A stretch of DNA of 64,000 bases from Altererythrobacter xiamenensis (GTDB taxonomy: Bacteria > Pseudomonadota > Alphaproteobacteria > Sphingomonadales > Sphingomonadaceae), in contig NZ_FXWG01000002.1 in NCBI RefSeq assembly GCF_900177715.1, positions 186,001-250,000 of the forward strand, given 5' to 3'. Every line of letters begins with the position of its first letter. Position 1 is the first letter of the stretch. The notes under the pieces are model-generated. The model made no database searches. It saw only the letters and a list, made by a program, of their open reading frames with translations, and had not been told where the DNA came from. Position numbers and translations under genes: made by a program. Shown here one piece after another: positions 1 through 8,511 of the stretch.

Positions 1-189
1 GACGTTGGAGCCGTGCCAGTCGGGATCTGCGCGGCGCTCGGCAAGGTAATCGGCCAGCCCGTCGCGAGTAACGTGGCACGCGCGATACTCGGCATCGATA
101 CCCAGCTTGCCGAGCCAGAAATTATGGATCGCCGGCGACTTCGACTGTGCGATGGGATCGCCGATCACTTCGGCATAGGGTTTGCTCAC
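1..189 (-). CDS. aroE: Shikimate dehydrogenase AroE, N-terminal part (cut by window edge)
   Basis: Shikimate dehydrogenase reduces 3-dehydroshikimate to shikimate with NADPH in aromatic amino acid synthesis. Only the first 63 codons are here; the gene runs off the left edge. The translation opens [22 protein letters not shown], which has the family's conserved substrate-binding SxS segment (SKSP) followed by an IHN motif. The start is GTG at 189, overlapping the maf stop as GTGA, so it is translationally coupled to maf. ppsR-maf-aroE beside hemE is a conserved alphaproteobacterial origin-flanking order. The family call is firm despite truncation. Confidence 0.88.
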   Translation of the reverse strand, partial: MSKPYAEVIGDPIAQSKSPAIHNFWLGKLGIDAEYRACHVTRDGLADYLAERRADPDWHGSNV

Positions 190-773
190 GAGGGCAGCTC
201 CCCCAACTCGCGTAGCGCGCCGAGAACACTTAACAGCGGCATTCCGAGAACGGTGAACTGGTCGCCTTCGATCATGTCGAAGAGCTGGACGCCCATGGCC
301 TCGATGCGGAAGACTCCGACGCAATAGGAAACCTCCGGCCACTCGGCCTCGAGGTAATACTCGATGAAATCGTCAGAGATTTCGCGCACATGGAGCCGGG
401 CGAGGGACGGCGCGCTCCATTCGCAAGTCTTGCCGCGCACCAGCGCCGCCGCGCTATGCAATTCCATTACCTTGCCGGAAAAGAAGCGCAAATGTTCGGC
501 GGCCTGCTCGCGGCTTTCAGGTTTGTCGAAACGGCGACCATCGCACACGACGAGGCTATCGCTGCCGAGGACCAACCGTTCGGGATGGGCGGTGGCGACG
601 GCTGCCGCCTTGGCGACGCTCAAGGCTTCGGCCACTTCGCCGGGAGTGCAATCGACGAGCCCTTCCTCGACAGCACGCTCGTCGATTTGCGCCGGGATCG
701 CTTCATATTGCACCCCCGCGGCATCCAGCATCGCGCGGCGCGATTGCGACTTGGACGCAAGGATCAGGCTCAT
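186..773 (-). CDS. maf: Maf family nucleoside triphosphate pyrophosphatase
   Basis: Maf proteins hydrolyse non-canonical or modified nucleoside triphosphates to monophosphates and act as house-cleaning enzymes; older work tied them to septum formation. The 195-aa protein opens [16 protein letters not shown], the family's N-terminal SxSxxR loop, followed by a DER motif (about residues 31-33), GSDSLVV and a DKP segment. I start at ATG 773 because it overlaps the ppsR stop (ATGA); an upstream in-frame extension has no family similarity. Its own stop overlaps the aroE start, so ppsR-maf-aroE looks like one coupled operon. The exact nucleotide preference cannot be read from sequence. Confidence 0.9.
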   Translation of the reverse strand: MSLILASKSQSRRAMLDAAGVQYEAIPAQIDERAVEEGLVDCTPGEVAEALSVAKAAAVATAHPERLVLGSDSLVVCDGRRFDKPESREQAAEHLRFFSGKVMELHSAAALVRGKTCEWSAPSLARLHVREISDDFIEYYLEAEWPEVSYCVGVFRIEAMGVQLFDMIEGDQFTVLGMPLLSVLGALRELGELPS

Positions 774-1606
774 ACCGGCCCCAGGCCCGTTGCAGAGGGA
801 TCCTCGCCTTCGCGGCGCTGGTTGAGCAGGCGGATCGCGGCGGCCGCGGTTTCCTCGATCGAGCGACGCGTAACGTCGATCACCGGCCACCCGTTGTCGG
901 CGAACATGCGGCGGGCATATTTGACCTCTTCCTGCACGCTATCGTCATCGACATAGGCGGTTTCGGTATCCTCGTGCAGGCTCAGGAGCCGGTTGCGACG
1001 GATCTGAACCAGCCTTTGCGGCGCGGTGGTCAGGCCGATGACAAGCGGACGGCGGAGGCGAAACAGGGCATCGGGCGGCGGGCTTTCGACCACGATCGGG
1101 ATGTTCGCCGTCTTGTAGCCGCGGTTGGCGAGATAGATGCTGGTCGGCGTTTTCGAGGTGCGCGATACGCCTGCGAGCACGATATCGGCCTGCTCCCAGT
1201 TCTCCCAACCGACCCCATCATCATGCGCGATGGTGAACTGGATCGCTTCGACCCGGTCGAAATAGGCCTCGTCCATCAGGTGCTGGCGGCCCGGGCGGCC
1301 ATGCGCCTCCTGCCCGAGCTGCGCTTCCAGCGCCTCGGTCACCGCATCGAGCACCGGCACCGCCGGCAGGCCGAGCTGGCGGCAATGGTCCTCCAGCCGG
1401 GCGCGCGTTTCGGTGTTGACCAGCGTGAACATCACGAGGCCGGGATTATCCGCAAGGTCGGGCACGATCCGGTCGAGATGTTGGCGCGAGCGCACCATCG
1501 GCCAGAAATGGCGCGTCACCTGTGCATCCTCGAACTGCGCGAGCGCCGCCTTGGCAATCATCTCGAGCGTTTCGCCGGTTGAATCGGAGACAAGGTGAAG
1601 GTGCAT
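770..1606 (-). CDS. ppsR: Pyruvate phosphate dikinase / PEP synthase regulatory protein (PpsR, DUF299)
   Basis: DUF299 proteins are bifunctional ADP-dependent kinases and Pi-dependent pyrophosphorylases that switch PEP synthase or pyruvate phosphate dikinase off and on. The 278-aa protein has the usual length, the conserved start [13 protein letters not shown], and a P-loop-like GVSRTSKTP segment at about residues 146-154 followed by [13 protein letters not shown]. It is the first gene of a ppsR-maf-aroE operon reading away from the hemE gap. The homologue next to the origin in Caulobacter and Rickettsia (RP001) belongs to the same neighbourhood. Which of the two target enzymes it controls is not decidable here. 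Confidence 0.9.
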   Translation of the reverse strand: MHLHLVSDSTGETLEMIAKAALAQFEDAQVTRHFWPMVRSRQHLDRIVPDLADNPGLVMFTLVNTETRARLEDHCRQLGLPAVPVLDAVTEALEAQLGQEAHGRPGRQHLMDEAYFDRVEAIQFTIAHDDGVGWENWEQADIVLAGVSRTSKTPTSIYLANRGYKTANIPIVVESPPPDALFRLRRPLVIGLTTAPQRLVQIRRNRLLSLHEDTETAYVDDDSVQEEVKYARRMFADNGWPVIDVTRRSIEETAAAAIRLLNQRREGEDPSATGLGPV

Positions 1607-1948
1607 GCGGTATGGTTTGCTCTTGCAGAGACCCGCCGCCGGGCCTGTGGACAGTTAGCGGCATAAACCACGGGAGAAACCTGCCGACAAGTTCGGGAAG
1701 AGTTTTGCTCCCCACTGCCAGCCGATTCTCACCGTCACCTGCCAACACAAGGGGGCGCTTTTCGACAGTCTGGGGAGACCGGGGAAAAGTTTGACTCGAC
1801 TCAAGAGTTGCGGCGATTCGGCGTCCAGCAAAACCCTGTTCATCGCCGGAGAAATCGGGCAGTGGACGCTTGTCCCCGATTTCCACAGGGCCAACAGACT
1901 CCATAATCCTTCTATAAATATACTTTTATTATTGATTGGACTCCTCGC
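1607..1948. other. oriC: Candidate chromosomal replication origin (oriC) between ppsR and hemE
   Basis: This is the longest gene-free gap in the window and lies between divergent ppsR and hemE. Caulobacter Cori and the Rickettsia origin sit between the equivalent RP001-type gene and hemE. Seen here: an AT-rich tract at 1911-1937, and TCCCCA (W-box-like) at 1709-1714 (+) and 1771-1776 (-). Two degenerate DnaA-box-like 9-mers with 7 of 9 matches to TTATCCACA occur, at 1645-1653 (minus strand, CTGTCCACA) and 1879-1887 (plus strand, ATTTCCACA). I see no perfect DnaA box and no full CtrA TTAA-N7-TTAA site. The nearby parS/parAB cluster supports the call. The gap must also hold the ppsR and hemE promoters. 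Confidence 0.6.
1911..1937. other. AT-rich tract, possible DNA unwinding element or hemE promoter
   Basis: 24 of 27 bases are A or T, in DNA that is otherwise strongly GC-rich. It includes TATAAATATA and TTTTATTATTGATT. It ends 11 bases before the hemE ATG. It could be the duplex-unwinding element of the candidate origin, the hemE promoter -10 region, or both; Caulobacter hemE is transcribed from within its origin. Confidence 0.5.
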
Positions 1949-2974
1949 ATGCCTGGCCTCTTGCTAGACACATTGAATGGAAAACGCGCTGACAGGGTAC
2001 CCATGTGGCTCATGCGGCAGGCAGGGCGCTACCTACCCGAATATCGCGAACTGCGGGCCGAGAAAGGCGGGTTTCTCGATCTCGTTTACGATAGCGAAGC
2101 TGCGGCCGAAGTTACGATCCAGCCGCTCAGGCGGTTCGGCTTCGACGGGGCGATCCTGTTCTCCGATATCCTCATCGTGCCGCATGCAATGGGGCAGGGT
2201 CTCGAGTTTCTGGCAGGCGAGGGACCCAAGCTTTCGCCGAGGCTGCTCGATGCTTCGCTGGAAAGCTTCAGCCCACATCCTGAGCGGTTCGAAGCGGTTT
2301 ACGAGACCGTGCGGAGATGCAGGGCGCAGCTCGACGACACGGTGACCATGTTGGGCTTTGCCGGCAGTCCTTGGACCGTGGCGACCTACATGGTGAACGG
2401 CGAGGGGTCGAAGGACCAGCAAGAAACTCGCGCACTCGCCTATCGCGATCCTGCGGGCTTTCAGGCGATCATCGACGCCATTGCCGAAACCTCGATCATC
2501 TATCTGCGCGGCCAGATCGATGCAGGCGCAGAAGCGGTGCAATTGTTCGACAGCTGGGCAGGCAGCCTTGCGCCCGACGAGTTCGAACGCTGGGTCATTG
2601 CTCCCAATGCCAGGATCACGGCGGCCCTGAAGGCCTCGCATCCCGATATCCCGGTCATCGGGTTTCCGAAGGGTGCAGGTGCCAAGCTTCCCGCCTATGC
2701 GCGAGAGACCGGGGTCGATGCGATCGGCCTCGATGAAACGCAGGATCCTGTCTGGGCGCATGAAGCGCTTCCCGAAGGAATGCCGGTGCAGGGCAATCTC
2801 GATCCGCTGCTGTTATTGGCGGGCGGCGAGCGTCTCATTTCGCGCATCCACGCGATCCTCGATGCCTTTGCGGGCAGACCGCATGTCTTCAACCTTGGTC
2901 ACGGAATCGGGCAGCACACGCCGATTGCCCATGTCGAGGAACTCGTCGAGGCTGTGAGGGGGTGGAATCCGTGA
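1949..2974 (+). CDS. hemE: Uroporphyrinogen decarboxylase HemE
   Basis: HemE decarboxylates the four acetate side chains of uroporphyrinogen III to give coproporphyrinogen III in cytosolic heme synthesis. The 341-aa protein has the family length, the signature PMWLMRQAGRYLPEY at residues 18-32, the catalytic-Asp region FSDILIVPHAMG at about 71-82, and FNLGHGIGQHTP near the C-terminus. The ATG at 1949 fits the family N-terminus; the ribosome binding site is weak. It begins just downstream of the AT-rich edge of the candidate origin and is followed 22 bases later by hemJ, the next-but-one enzyme of the pathway, which suggests co-transcription. Confidence 0.97.
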   Translation: MPGLLLDTLNGKRADRVPMWLMRQAGRYLPEYRELRAEKGGFLDLVYDSEAAAEVTIQPLRRFGFDGAILFSDILIVPHAMGQGLEFLAGEGPKLSPRLLDASLESFSPHPERFEAVYETVRRCRAQLDDTVTMLGFAGSPWTVATYMVNGEGSKDQQETRALAYRDPAGFQAIIDAIAETSIIYLRGQIDAGAEAVQLFDSWAGSLAPDEFERWVIAPNARITAALKASHPDIPVIGFPKGAGAKLPAYARETGVDAIGLDETQDPVWAHEALPEGMPVQGNLDPLLLLAGGERLISRIHAILDAFAGRPHVFNLGHGIGQHTPIAHVEELVEAVRGWNP

Positions 2975-2996
2975 GCGGCATTCTTAAGTGGACAGC

Positions 2997-3443
2997 ATGC
3001 AGGATCTGATCGCGATGACTTATCTCTGGCTCAAGGCCGGCCATATCCTGTTCGTCATCTTCTGGATGGCAGGGTTGTTCATGCTCCCGCGCTTCTTCGT
3101 CTATCACCAGGAGGATGGTGAGCCGGGGAGCGAGGCCGATGCACTTTGGACCGATCGCGAGAGGCGCCTTCTGAAGATCATCCTGCTGCCTTCGATCGTC
3201 GTTGTCTGGGTGCTGGGACTTGCGCTGGCGATGACGACTGGTGCTTTCACCCAGGGCTGGTTCCACGCCAAGCTGCTGATCGTGCTCGTGCTTTCAGGCT
3301 ATCACGGCTGGCTTTCCGCCTATGCCAAGAAACTCGCGCGCGGCGAGCGGACGATGGAAGGCAAGAAACTGCGCCTGCTCAATGAAGTGCCCGGCCTCGC
3401 CGCGGTTCTGATCGTGATCCTCGCGGTGGTCCGACCCTTCTAA
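2997..3443 (+). CDS. hemJ: Protoporphyrinogen oxidase HemJ (UPF0093 membrane protein)
   Basis: HemJ oxidises protoporphyrinogen IX to protoporphyrin IX at the inner membrane; it replaces HemG/HemY in most alphaproteobacteria. The 148-aa protein shows the family start LWLKAGHILFVIFWMAGLFMLPRFFVYH and about four hydrophobic helices, with the conserved His in KAGH, YH and GWFHAKL contexts that bind heme in this family. The ATG at 2997 is chosen; a GTG at 2988 and an ATG at 3015 are alternatives. It lies directly after hemE, which supports the heme role over the generic CopD-like annotation. Confidence 0.88.
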   Translation: MQDLIAMTYLWLKAGHILFVIFWMAGLFMLPRFFVYHQEDGEPGSEADALWTDRERRLLKIILLPSIVVVWVLGLALAMTTGAFTQGWFHAKLLIVLVLSGYHGWLSAYAKKLARGERTMEGKKLRLLNEVPGLAAVLIVILAVVRPF

Positions 3444-3643
3444 TCCCGCCGTTCGTCGATTAGCGGCATCAAACGCAATTGACGCGGCTGCGCGGTCAAA
3501 CTATTTCGCGACTCTATCCGGTACAGGCTTCGGCATCCTGCCGAGCCCGGTCTGCTTTCACCAAGCCCGGCCCCGTTTGAAGGGGCGCCTCGTCCACAGA
3601 GGTACTGACCTGCCGGCCCATCCAACACGGAATACCAATCGCA
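3444..3643 (+). other. Rho 5' leader / hemJ-rho intergenic region
   Basis: A 200-base gap between hemJ and rho with no credible reading frame. It would form the untranslated leader of rho if rho has its own promoter here. Rho genes are often autoregulated through such leaders. I see no clear intrinsic terminator or strong hairpin. Confidence 0.35.
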
Positions 3644-4909
<1,266 letters not shown>

Positions 4910-4940
4910 GCTGAATCGCCGGTTAGGTTTTTCTTCACGG

Positions 4941-4972
4941 CTCCTGCCTTAGGCCGACGGCCTGGGCAGGAG
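4941..4972 (+). promoter_or_regulatory. Strong hairpin sequestering the BLUF-gene ribosome binding site
   Basis: Left arm CTCCTGCC (4941-4948), bulge TT, AGGCC (4951-4955), loop GAC, GGCCT (4959-4963), bulge G, right arm GGCAGGAG (4965-4972). That is 13 base pairs interrupted by one small internal loop. The AGGAG at 4968-4972 is the Shine-Dalgarno of the GTG start at 4979, so the folded RNA would hide it. No U-run follows, so it is not a classic intrinsic terminator, though it may also stabilise the rho mRNA end. Confidence 0.6.
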
Positions 4973-4978
4973 AGAAGT

Positions 4979-5377
4979 GTGGAACAGGTCCTTTATTCCA
5001 GCATCGCGCGCAAAGGTCTCGGCAGCGACGAGGTCTTCACGATCATTCAGACAGCCTCGCGGCTCAATCCGCAGCGCGATATCACCTGCTTCCTGATCTT
5101 TCGGGATGGCCGGTTCCTGCAGCTGGTCGAAGGGCCGGGCCACGAACTCGACCGCCTGATCGATGATTTGCTCGGCGATCCACGGCACCACTCGCTTGAG
5201 GTTCTCGAGCGCACGCAGATTGATGCACGTAGCTTTCCGAACTGGCGGATGAAGCGCGTGTCGCGTTCGACCGGGCAATCGGCCCTCGACGAAATTCGCG
5301 AGGGCCTTTCGTCGAATCCAAGCGGCGAAGCCGTGATGGACGCAATCGACGAGTTTCTCGAAACTACTGCCGCCTAG
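4979..5377 (+). CDS. BLUF-domain blue-light photoreceptor (FAD-binding), stand-alone
   Basis: BLUF domains bind FAD and rewire a Tyr-Gln-flavin hydrogen-bond network on blue light. This 132-aa protein has LYSS at the N-terminus, ITCFLIFRDGRFLQLVEGP, and FPNWRM. Relative to AppA (Tyr21, Asn45, Gln63, Trp104, Met106), it has Y6, N30, Q48, W89 and M91, each with the same spacing (offset 15), so the photochemical residues appear intact. The usual ITGLL is ITCFL. The protein is only the BLUF domain plus a short helical tail, so output is probably by protein contact. GTG start with AGGAG six bases upstream, inside a hairpin. It overlaps the convergent NTF2-like gene by 4 bases. Confidence 0.82.
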   Translation: MEQVLYSSIARKGLGSDEVFTIIQTASRLNPQRDITCFLIFRDGRFLQLVEGPGHELDRLIDDLLGDPRHHSLEVLERTQIDARSFPNWRMKRVSRSTGQSALDEIREGLSSNPSGEAVMDAIDEFLETTAA

Positions 5378-5775
5378 CTGGCTTTCTGCCGCTCCAGCTG
5401 CGCAGCCATCATTTCCCAGACCTTGTTCACCGCCTTCAAGGGCCGTACCATCACCTTGAAATCCTTGATCATTCCATCGTCATCGAAATGGATCAGATCG
5501 ATTCCATTGACGTGGATACCTTCCATTTCGGTGGTGAACTCGAGCATGGCATCATTCCCGTCGACCAGCTCGCGAACATAGGTGAAACTGTCATTCGCGA
5601 GTGTCTGCCCCGCGGCTGAGAGATAGGCCACGACGATTGCGCGGCCTTCTTGCGGGGTGTGCACGACGGGCGAATGAAAAACCGCGTTCTCGGCAATGAT
5701 CTCGGCGAGGGCCGCTGGATCGTTGCCGCCCTCGATCACCTCATGCCACTTCTTCAATCCCTGTTCGGCACTCAT
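5374..5775 (-). CDS. NTF2-like / SnoaL-like domain protein
   Basis: The 133-aa protein has the pattern of the SnoaL-like NTF2 superfamily: an N-terminal helix (GLKKWHEVIEGGNDPAALAEIIAENAVFHSPV), then strands ending in a MEGIHVNGIDLIHFDDDGMIKDFKVMVRP segment typical of small polyketide-cyclase-like folds. No catalytic residues can be assigned. The ATG at 5775 overlaps the stop of the upstream glutamate-synthase-like gene (ATGA), with an AGGAG seven bases before it, so it is translationally coupled to that gene. The substrate is unknown. Confidence 0.7.
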   Translation of the reverse strand: MSAEQGLKKWHEVIEGGNDPAALAEIIAENAVFHSPVVHTPQEGRAIVVAYLSAAGQTLANDSFTYVRELVDGNDAMLEFTTEMEGIHVNGIDLIHFDDDGMIKDFKVMVRPLKAVNKVWEMMAAQLERQKAS

Positions 5776-7391
5776 GCAACTCTCCTGAATGTTTCTGGGC
5801 TAGCGGCATTCCAATGCCGCGCAAGCGGGGTGGATTCCGGATCCTCGAGCAGGATACCGGGTTCGATGAAAGAATAGATCCTGTCGATGGAATCTGAGCG
5901 GGCCCCGTTAAGCCGTTCGCGCATATCCTGCGGCTGGATCGCCCAGGGATTGTCGAGACCCATGGCGATAACGATCTCGCGCAGCGAATGGACGGTCTGT
6001 CTTTGGTAGCGGGCCACGCGCGGCCCCTTGTCCTCGACCACCAACCCCTTCTGCCGCCAGGCGACCTGCGTTGCGACGCCTGTGGGGCAATTGCCCGTGT
6101 GGCATTCCATCGATTGAACGCATCCAAGCGAAAACATGAAGGGGCGGGCGGCATTGCACCAGTCGGCGCCGAGCGCAAAGGCGACGGCCATTTTCGCGCC
6201 CGAGTGAATCTTTCCCGATGCGGCGAGCGAAACCTTCTTTTTCATATTCGTGCCGACCAGCGCATTGCGGACCATGATCAGTCCTTCACGCAAGGGCATG
6301 CCGACCGCGTTCGATAGTTCGAGCGGGGCGGCCCCCGTCCCGCCTTCCGCGCCGTCGACGGTTATGAAGTCGGGATGCATGCCGGTTTCGTGCATCGCCT
6401 TGGCAATCGCCATGATTTCATGCGGTTGACCGACGCACAGCTTGATGCCGACGGGTTTTCCGCCCGACATCTCGCGCAGGCTGGAAAGCCATTCGAGCAT
6501 TTCCTTGGGAGTGGAGAACGCTGAATGCGACGCGGGTGAATAGACCGTCTCACCCACCGGCACACCGCGTGCCTCGGCGATTTCTTCGGTTACCTTGGCT
6601 CCGGGGAGCACTCCGCCATGGCCCGGCTTTGCGCCTTGGCTGAGCTTGATCTCGATCATCTTGACCTGATCATCGGCAGCGTTGTCGGCGAATTTTACCG
6701 GATCGAAGCTCCCGTCGTCTGCGCGGGCTCCGAAATATCCGCTGCCTAGCTCCCAGATCAGGTCGCCGCCATGAGCCCGGTGATAGCGACTGATGCTACC
6801 CTCGCCGGTATTGTGGGCAAATCCGCCCATTTTGGCGCCAAGGTTTAGCGCTTCGATGGCTTTTGCGGAAAGCGAGCCGAAACTCATCGCGGAAATGTTG
6901 AGCAGCGCGCTTTGATAGGGCTGGGCGCAGGTTTCCGCGCCAACGGTCGTCCGCCAGTATTCGGGAACATCCTGATGCGGCGCAATCGAGTGGCTAAGCC
7001 ATTCGTACTCGTCCGAATAGACGTCGAGCTCGGTTCCCATCGGGTGGGAGTCGAGATCTCCCTTTGCGCGCGCATAGACCAGCGCACGTTCCTGGTGGCT
7101 GAAGGGTCGCCCCTCCAGATCGCCTTCGACGAAATAGCTTTGGGCAAAGGGGCGCAGGTCCTCGGCCAGCCACCGGATTCGTGCGATCAGCGGATAATTA
7201 CGCCTAAGTGTATGATCTGACTGAAAGAAATCCCACCATGCTGTGAATGTTGCCAATACGAGAACAAACAACAGTGCGCTTGCGAAGAAACCCGGCAGCA
7301 GCGGTAACCCGGCCAGTGCGGCCAGCGTCACCGCCACCGGAATGATGAATCGCCAGGCGGGAAAAGCGCCTGATTTACCCCTGGAGCTCAA
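5772..7391 (-). CDS. FMN-binding glutamate synthase-like protein with N-terminal membrane anchor
   Basis: The protein carries the FMN/[3Fe-4S] synthase barrel of glutamate synthase large subunits without the glutamine amidotransferase domain. Visible motifs are ISAMSFGSLSAKAIEALNLGAK, GEGSISRYH, KLSQGAKPGHGGVLP, DGAEGGTGAAPLE and the cluster-binding GCVQSMECHTGNCPTGV. Residues about 13-50 are strongly hydrophobic (IIPVAVTLAALAGLPLLPGFF, ALLFVLVLATFTAWW), suggesting one or two membrane helices, as in the stand-alone family. The start looks like TTG at 7391 overlapping the upstream stop (TTGA); no ATG or GTG lies ahead of the hydrophobic region. The physiological reaction of these short forms is unsettled. 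Confidence 0.85.
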   Translation of the reverse strand: MSSRGKSGAFPAWRFIIPVAVTLAALAGLPLLPGFFASALLFVLVLATFTAWWDFFQSDHTLRRNYPLIARIRWLAEDLRPFAQSYFVEGDLEGRPFSHQERALVYARAKGDLDSHPMGTELDVYSDEYEWLSHSIAPHQDVPEYWRTTVGAETCAQPYQSALLNISAMSFGSLSAKAIEALNLGAKMGGFAHNTGEGSISRYHRAHGGDLIWELGSGYFGARADDGSFDPVKFADNAADDQVKMIEIKLSQGAKPGHGGVLPGAKVTEEIAEARGVPVGETVYSPASHSAFSTPKEMLEWLSSLREMSGGKPVGIKLCVGQPHEIMAIAKAMHETGMHPDFITVDGAEGGTGAAPLELSNAVGMPLREGLIMVRNALVGTNMKKKVSLAASGKIHSGAKMAVAFALGADWCNAARPFMFSLGCVQSMECHTGNCPTGVATQVAWRQKGLVVEDKGPRVARYQRQTVHSLREIVIAMGLDNPWAIQPQDMRERLNGARSDSIDRIYSFIEPGILLEDPESTPLARHWNAASPETFRRVA

Positions 7392-8086
7392 GCGAGGTGC
7401 TTCGCGAAGAAGTCGGCGGTGCGACTGTCGGCGAGATTAGCCGCTTCTTCGTCGCGGCGCTTGCCGAACTCGGTCGCGAAACCGTGGTCGAGGCCCTCGT
7501 AATCGTGCATCGTCACCTTGGGATGGTCGTCCAGCCCCTCGTGCATCGCCTTCTGCGTATCCTTGTCGACGAAACCGTCTTCGGTCGGGATGTGAAGCAT
7601 CAGCGGGTTCGAGATGGCGTGCTTCTCACGCAGAAGGCCGTCGATCCCGACGCCGTAATAGCCGACAGTCGCATCGACATCGGTGCGCGCCGCAGTCATG
7701 TAGGCGAGCCTACCGCCGAGGCAATATCCCACGGCGCCGACCTTGGCGACGCCTGCCTCGTTACGGATCCAGTGGATAGTCGCCTCGATATCGCGAATAC
7801 CCTCGTCCTGGTCGAACTTGCCCATCAGGTCGAGCGCCTTCTGGAACTCGGGTTCCACGTCGGGGTCGAGCTCGATACCGGGCTCCAGCTGCCAGAACAG
7901 GTCGGGAGCGACGGCGAGATAACCTTCCTCGGCGAGCTTGTCGCACTTGCGGCGAATACCGGCGTTCACACCGAAGATTTCCTGGATCACGATGATCGCC
8001 GCTTTTGCCGTGCCTTCCGGGCGCGCGACATAGGCTGAAAACGACTTGTCTCCGCTTAGTGTCGGGACTTTCACTGTTTCGGTCAT
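7388..8086 (-). CDS. Dienelactone hydrolase family protein
   Basis: An alpha/beta hydrolase of the dienelactone hydrolase type. The 232-aa protein contains the nucleophile elbow GYCLGG with Cys as nucleophile, the Asp region IPTEDGFVD and the His region LDHGFA, completing a Cys-Asp-His triad, plus the family start SAYVARPEG and VIQEIFGVN. ATG 8086 is preferred, with AAGGAG about 11 bases upstream; a longer frame to 8269 has no similarity. Its stop overlaps the TTG of the glutamate-synthase-like gene, so hydrolase, synthase-like and NTF2-like genes form one minus-strand operon. The natural substrate is unknown; many members act on esters unrelated to chloroaromatics. Confidence 0.88.
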   Translation of the reverse strand: MTETVKVPTLSGDKSFSAYVARPEGTAKAAIIVIQEIFGVNAGIRRKCDKLAEEGYLAVAPDLFWQLEPGIELDPDVEPEFQKALDLMGKFDQDEGIRDIEATIHWIRNEAGVAKVGAVGYCLGGRLAYMTAARTDVDATVGYYGVGIDGLLREKHAISNPLMLHIPTEDGFVDKDTQKAMHEGLDDHPKVTMHDYEGLDHGFATEFGKRRDEEAANLADSRTADFFAKHLA

Positions 8087-8226
8087 CGTGTCTCTTGCTC
8101 CTTTGTTTCTTGCCCTAGGGGGCTTATCCATTGCAGGGGGGCTTTGCCAAACCCAAATATGAGGGGCACATGTGAATGCGGCCAGGGAATATGGCTGCCC
8201 CGCAAGTCCCCAACGGAGGAAACAGG

Positions 8227-8490
8227 ATGAAGGTCCATATCGAAATCGATTGCACGCCCGAAGAGGCACGGACCTTCATGGGTCTGCCCGATGTGTCGAA
8301 GGCGAATAGCGTCTATGTCGACACCATGGCGAAGGCGATGAAGGGCGTTAGCAACCCCGATCAGCTGCAGGAATATGCCAAGCAACTGGCCCCTATGGGT
8401 CAGGTCGGCTTGAAGATGTTCCAAAGCTTCATCGAAGGCGGGATGAAGGCAGGACAGGCCGGTTCTTCGAGCAAGAAGACCGAAGATTAG
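8227..8490 (+). CDS. DUF6489 family small protein
   Basis: An 87-aa protein beginning MKVHIEIDCTPEEARTFMGLPDV, the conserved opening of a small alphaproteobacterial family of unknown function. The rest is predicted helical and ends in GGMKAGQAGSSSKKTED. An AGGA-containing ribosome binding site precedes the ATG at 8227; an in-frame upstream ATG at 8176 lacks one. It lies divergent from the dienelactone hydrolase operon with 140 bases between starts, and 21 bases before mnmE, so it may be co-transcribed with mnmE. No function can be assigned. Confidence 0.72.
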   Translation: MKVHIEIDCTPEEARTFMGLPDVSKANSVYVDTMAKAMKGVSNPDQLQEYAKQLAPMGQVGLKMFQSFIEGGMKAGQAGSSSKKTED

Positions 8491-8511
8491 GCAAGACCTT
8501 CAATCTGCCAC

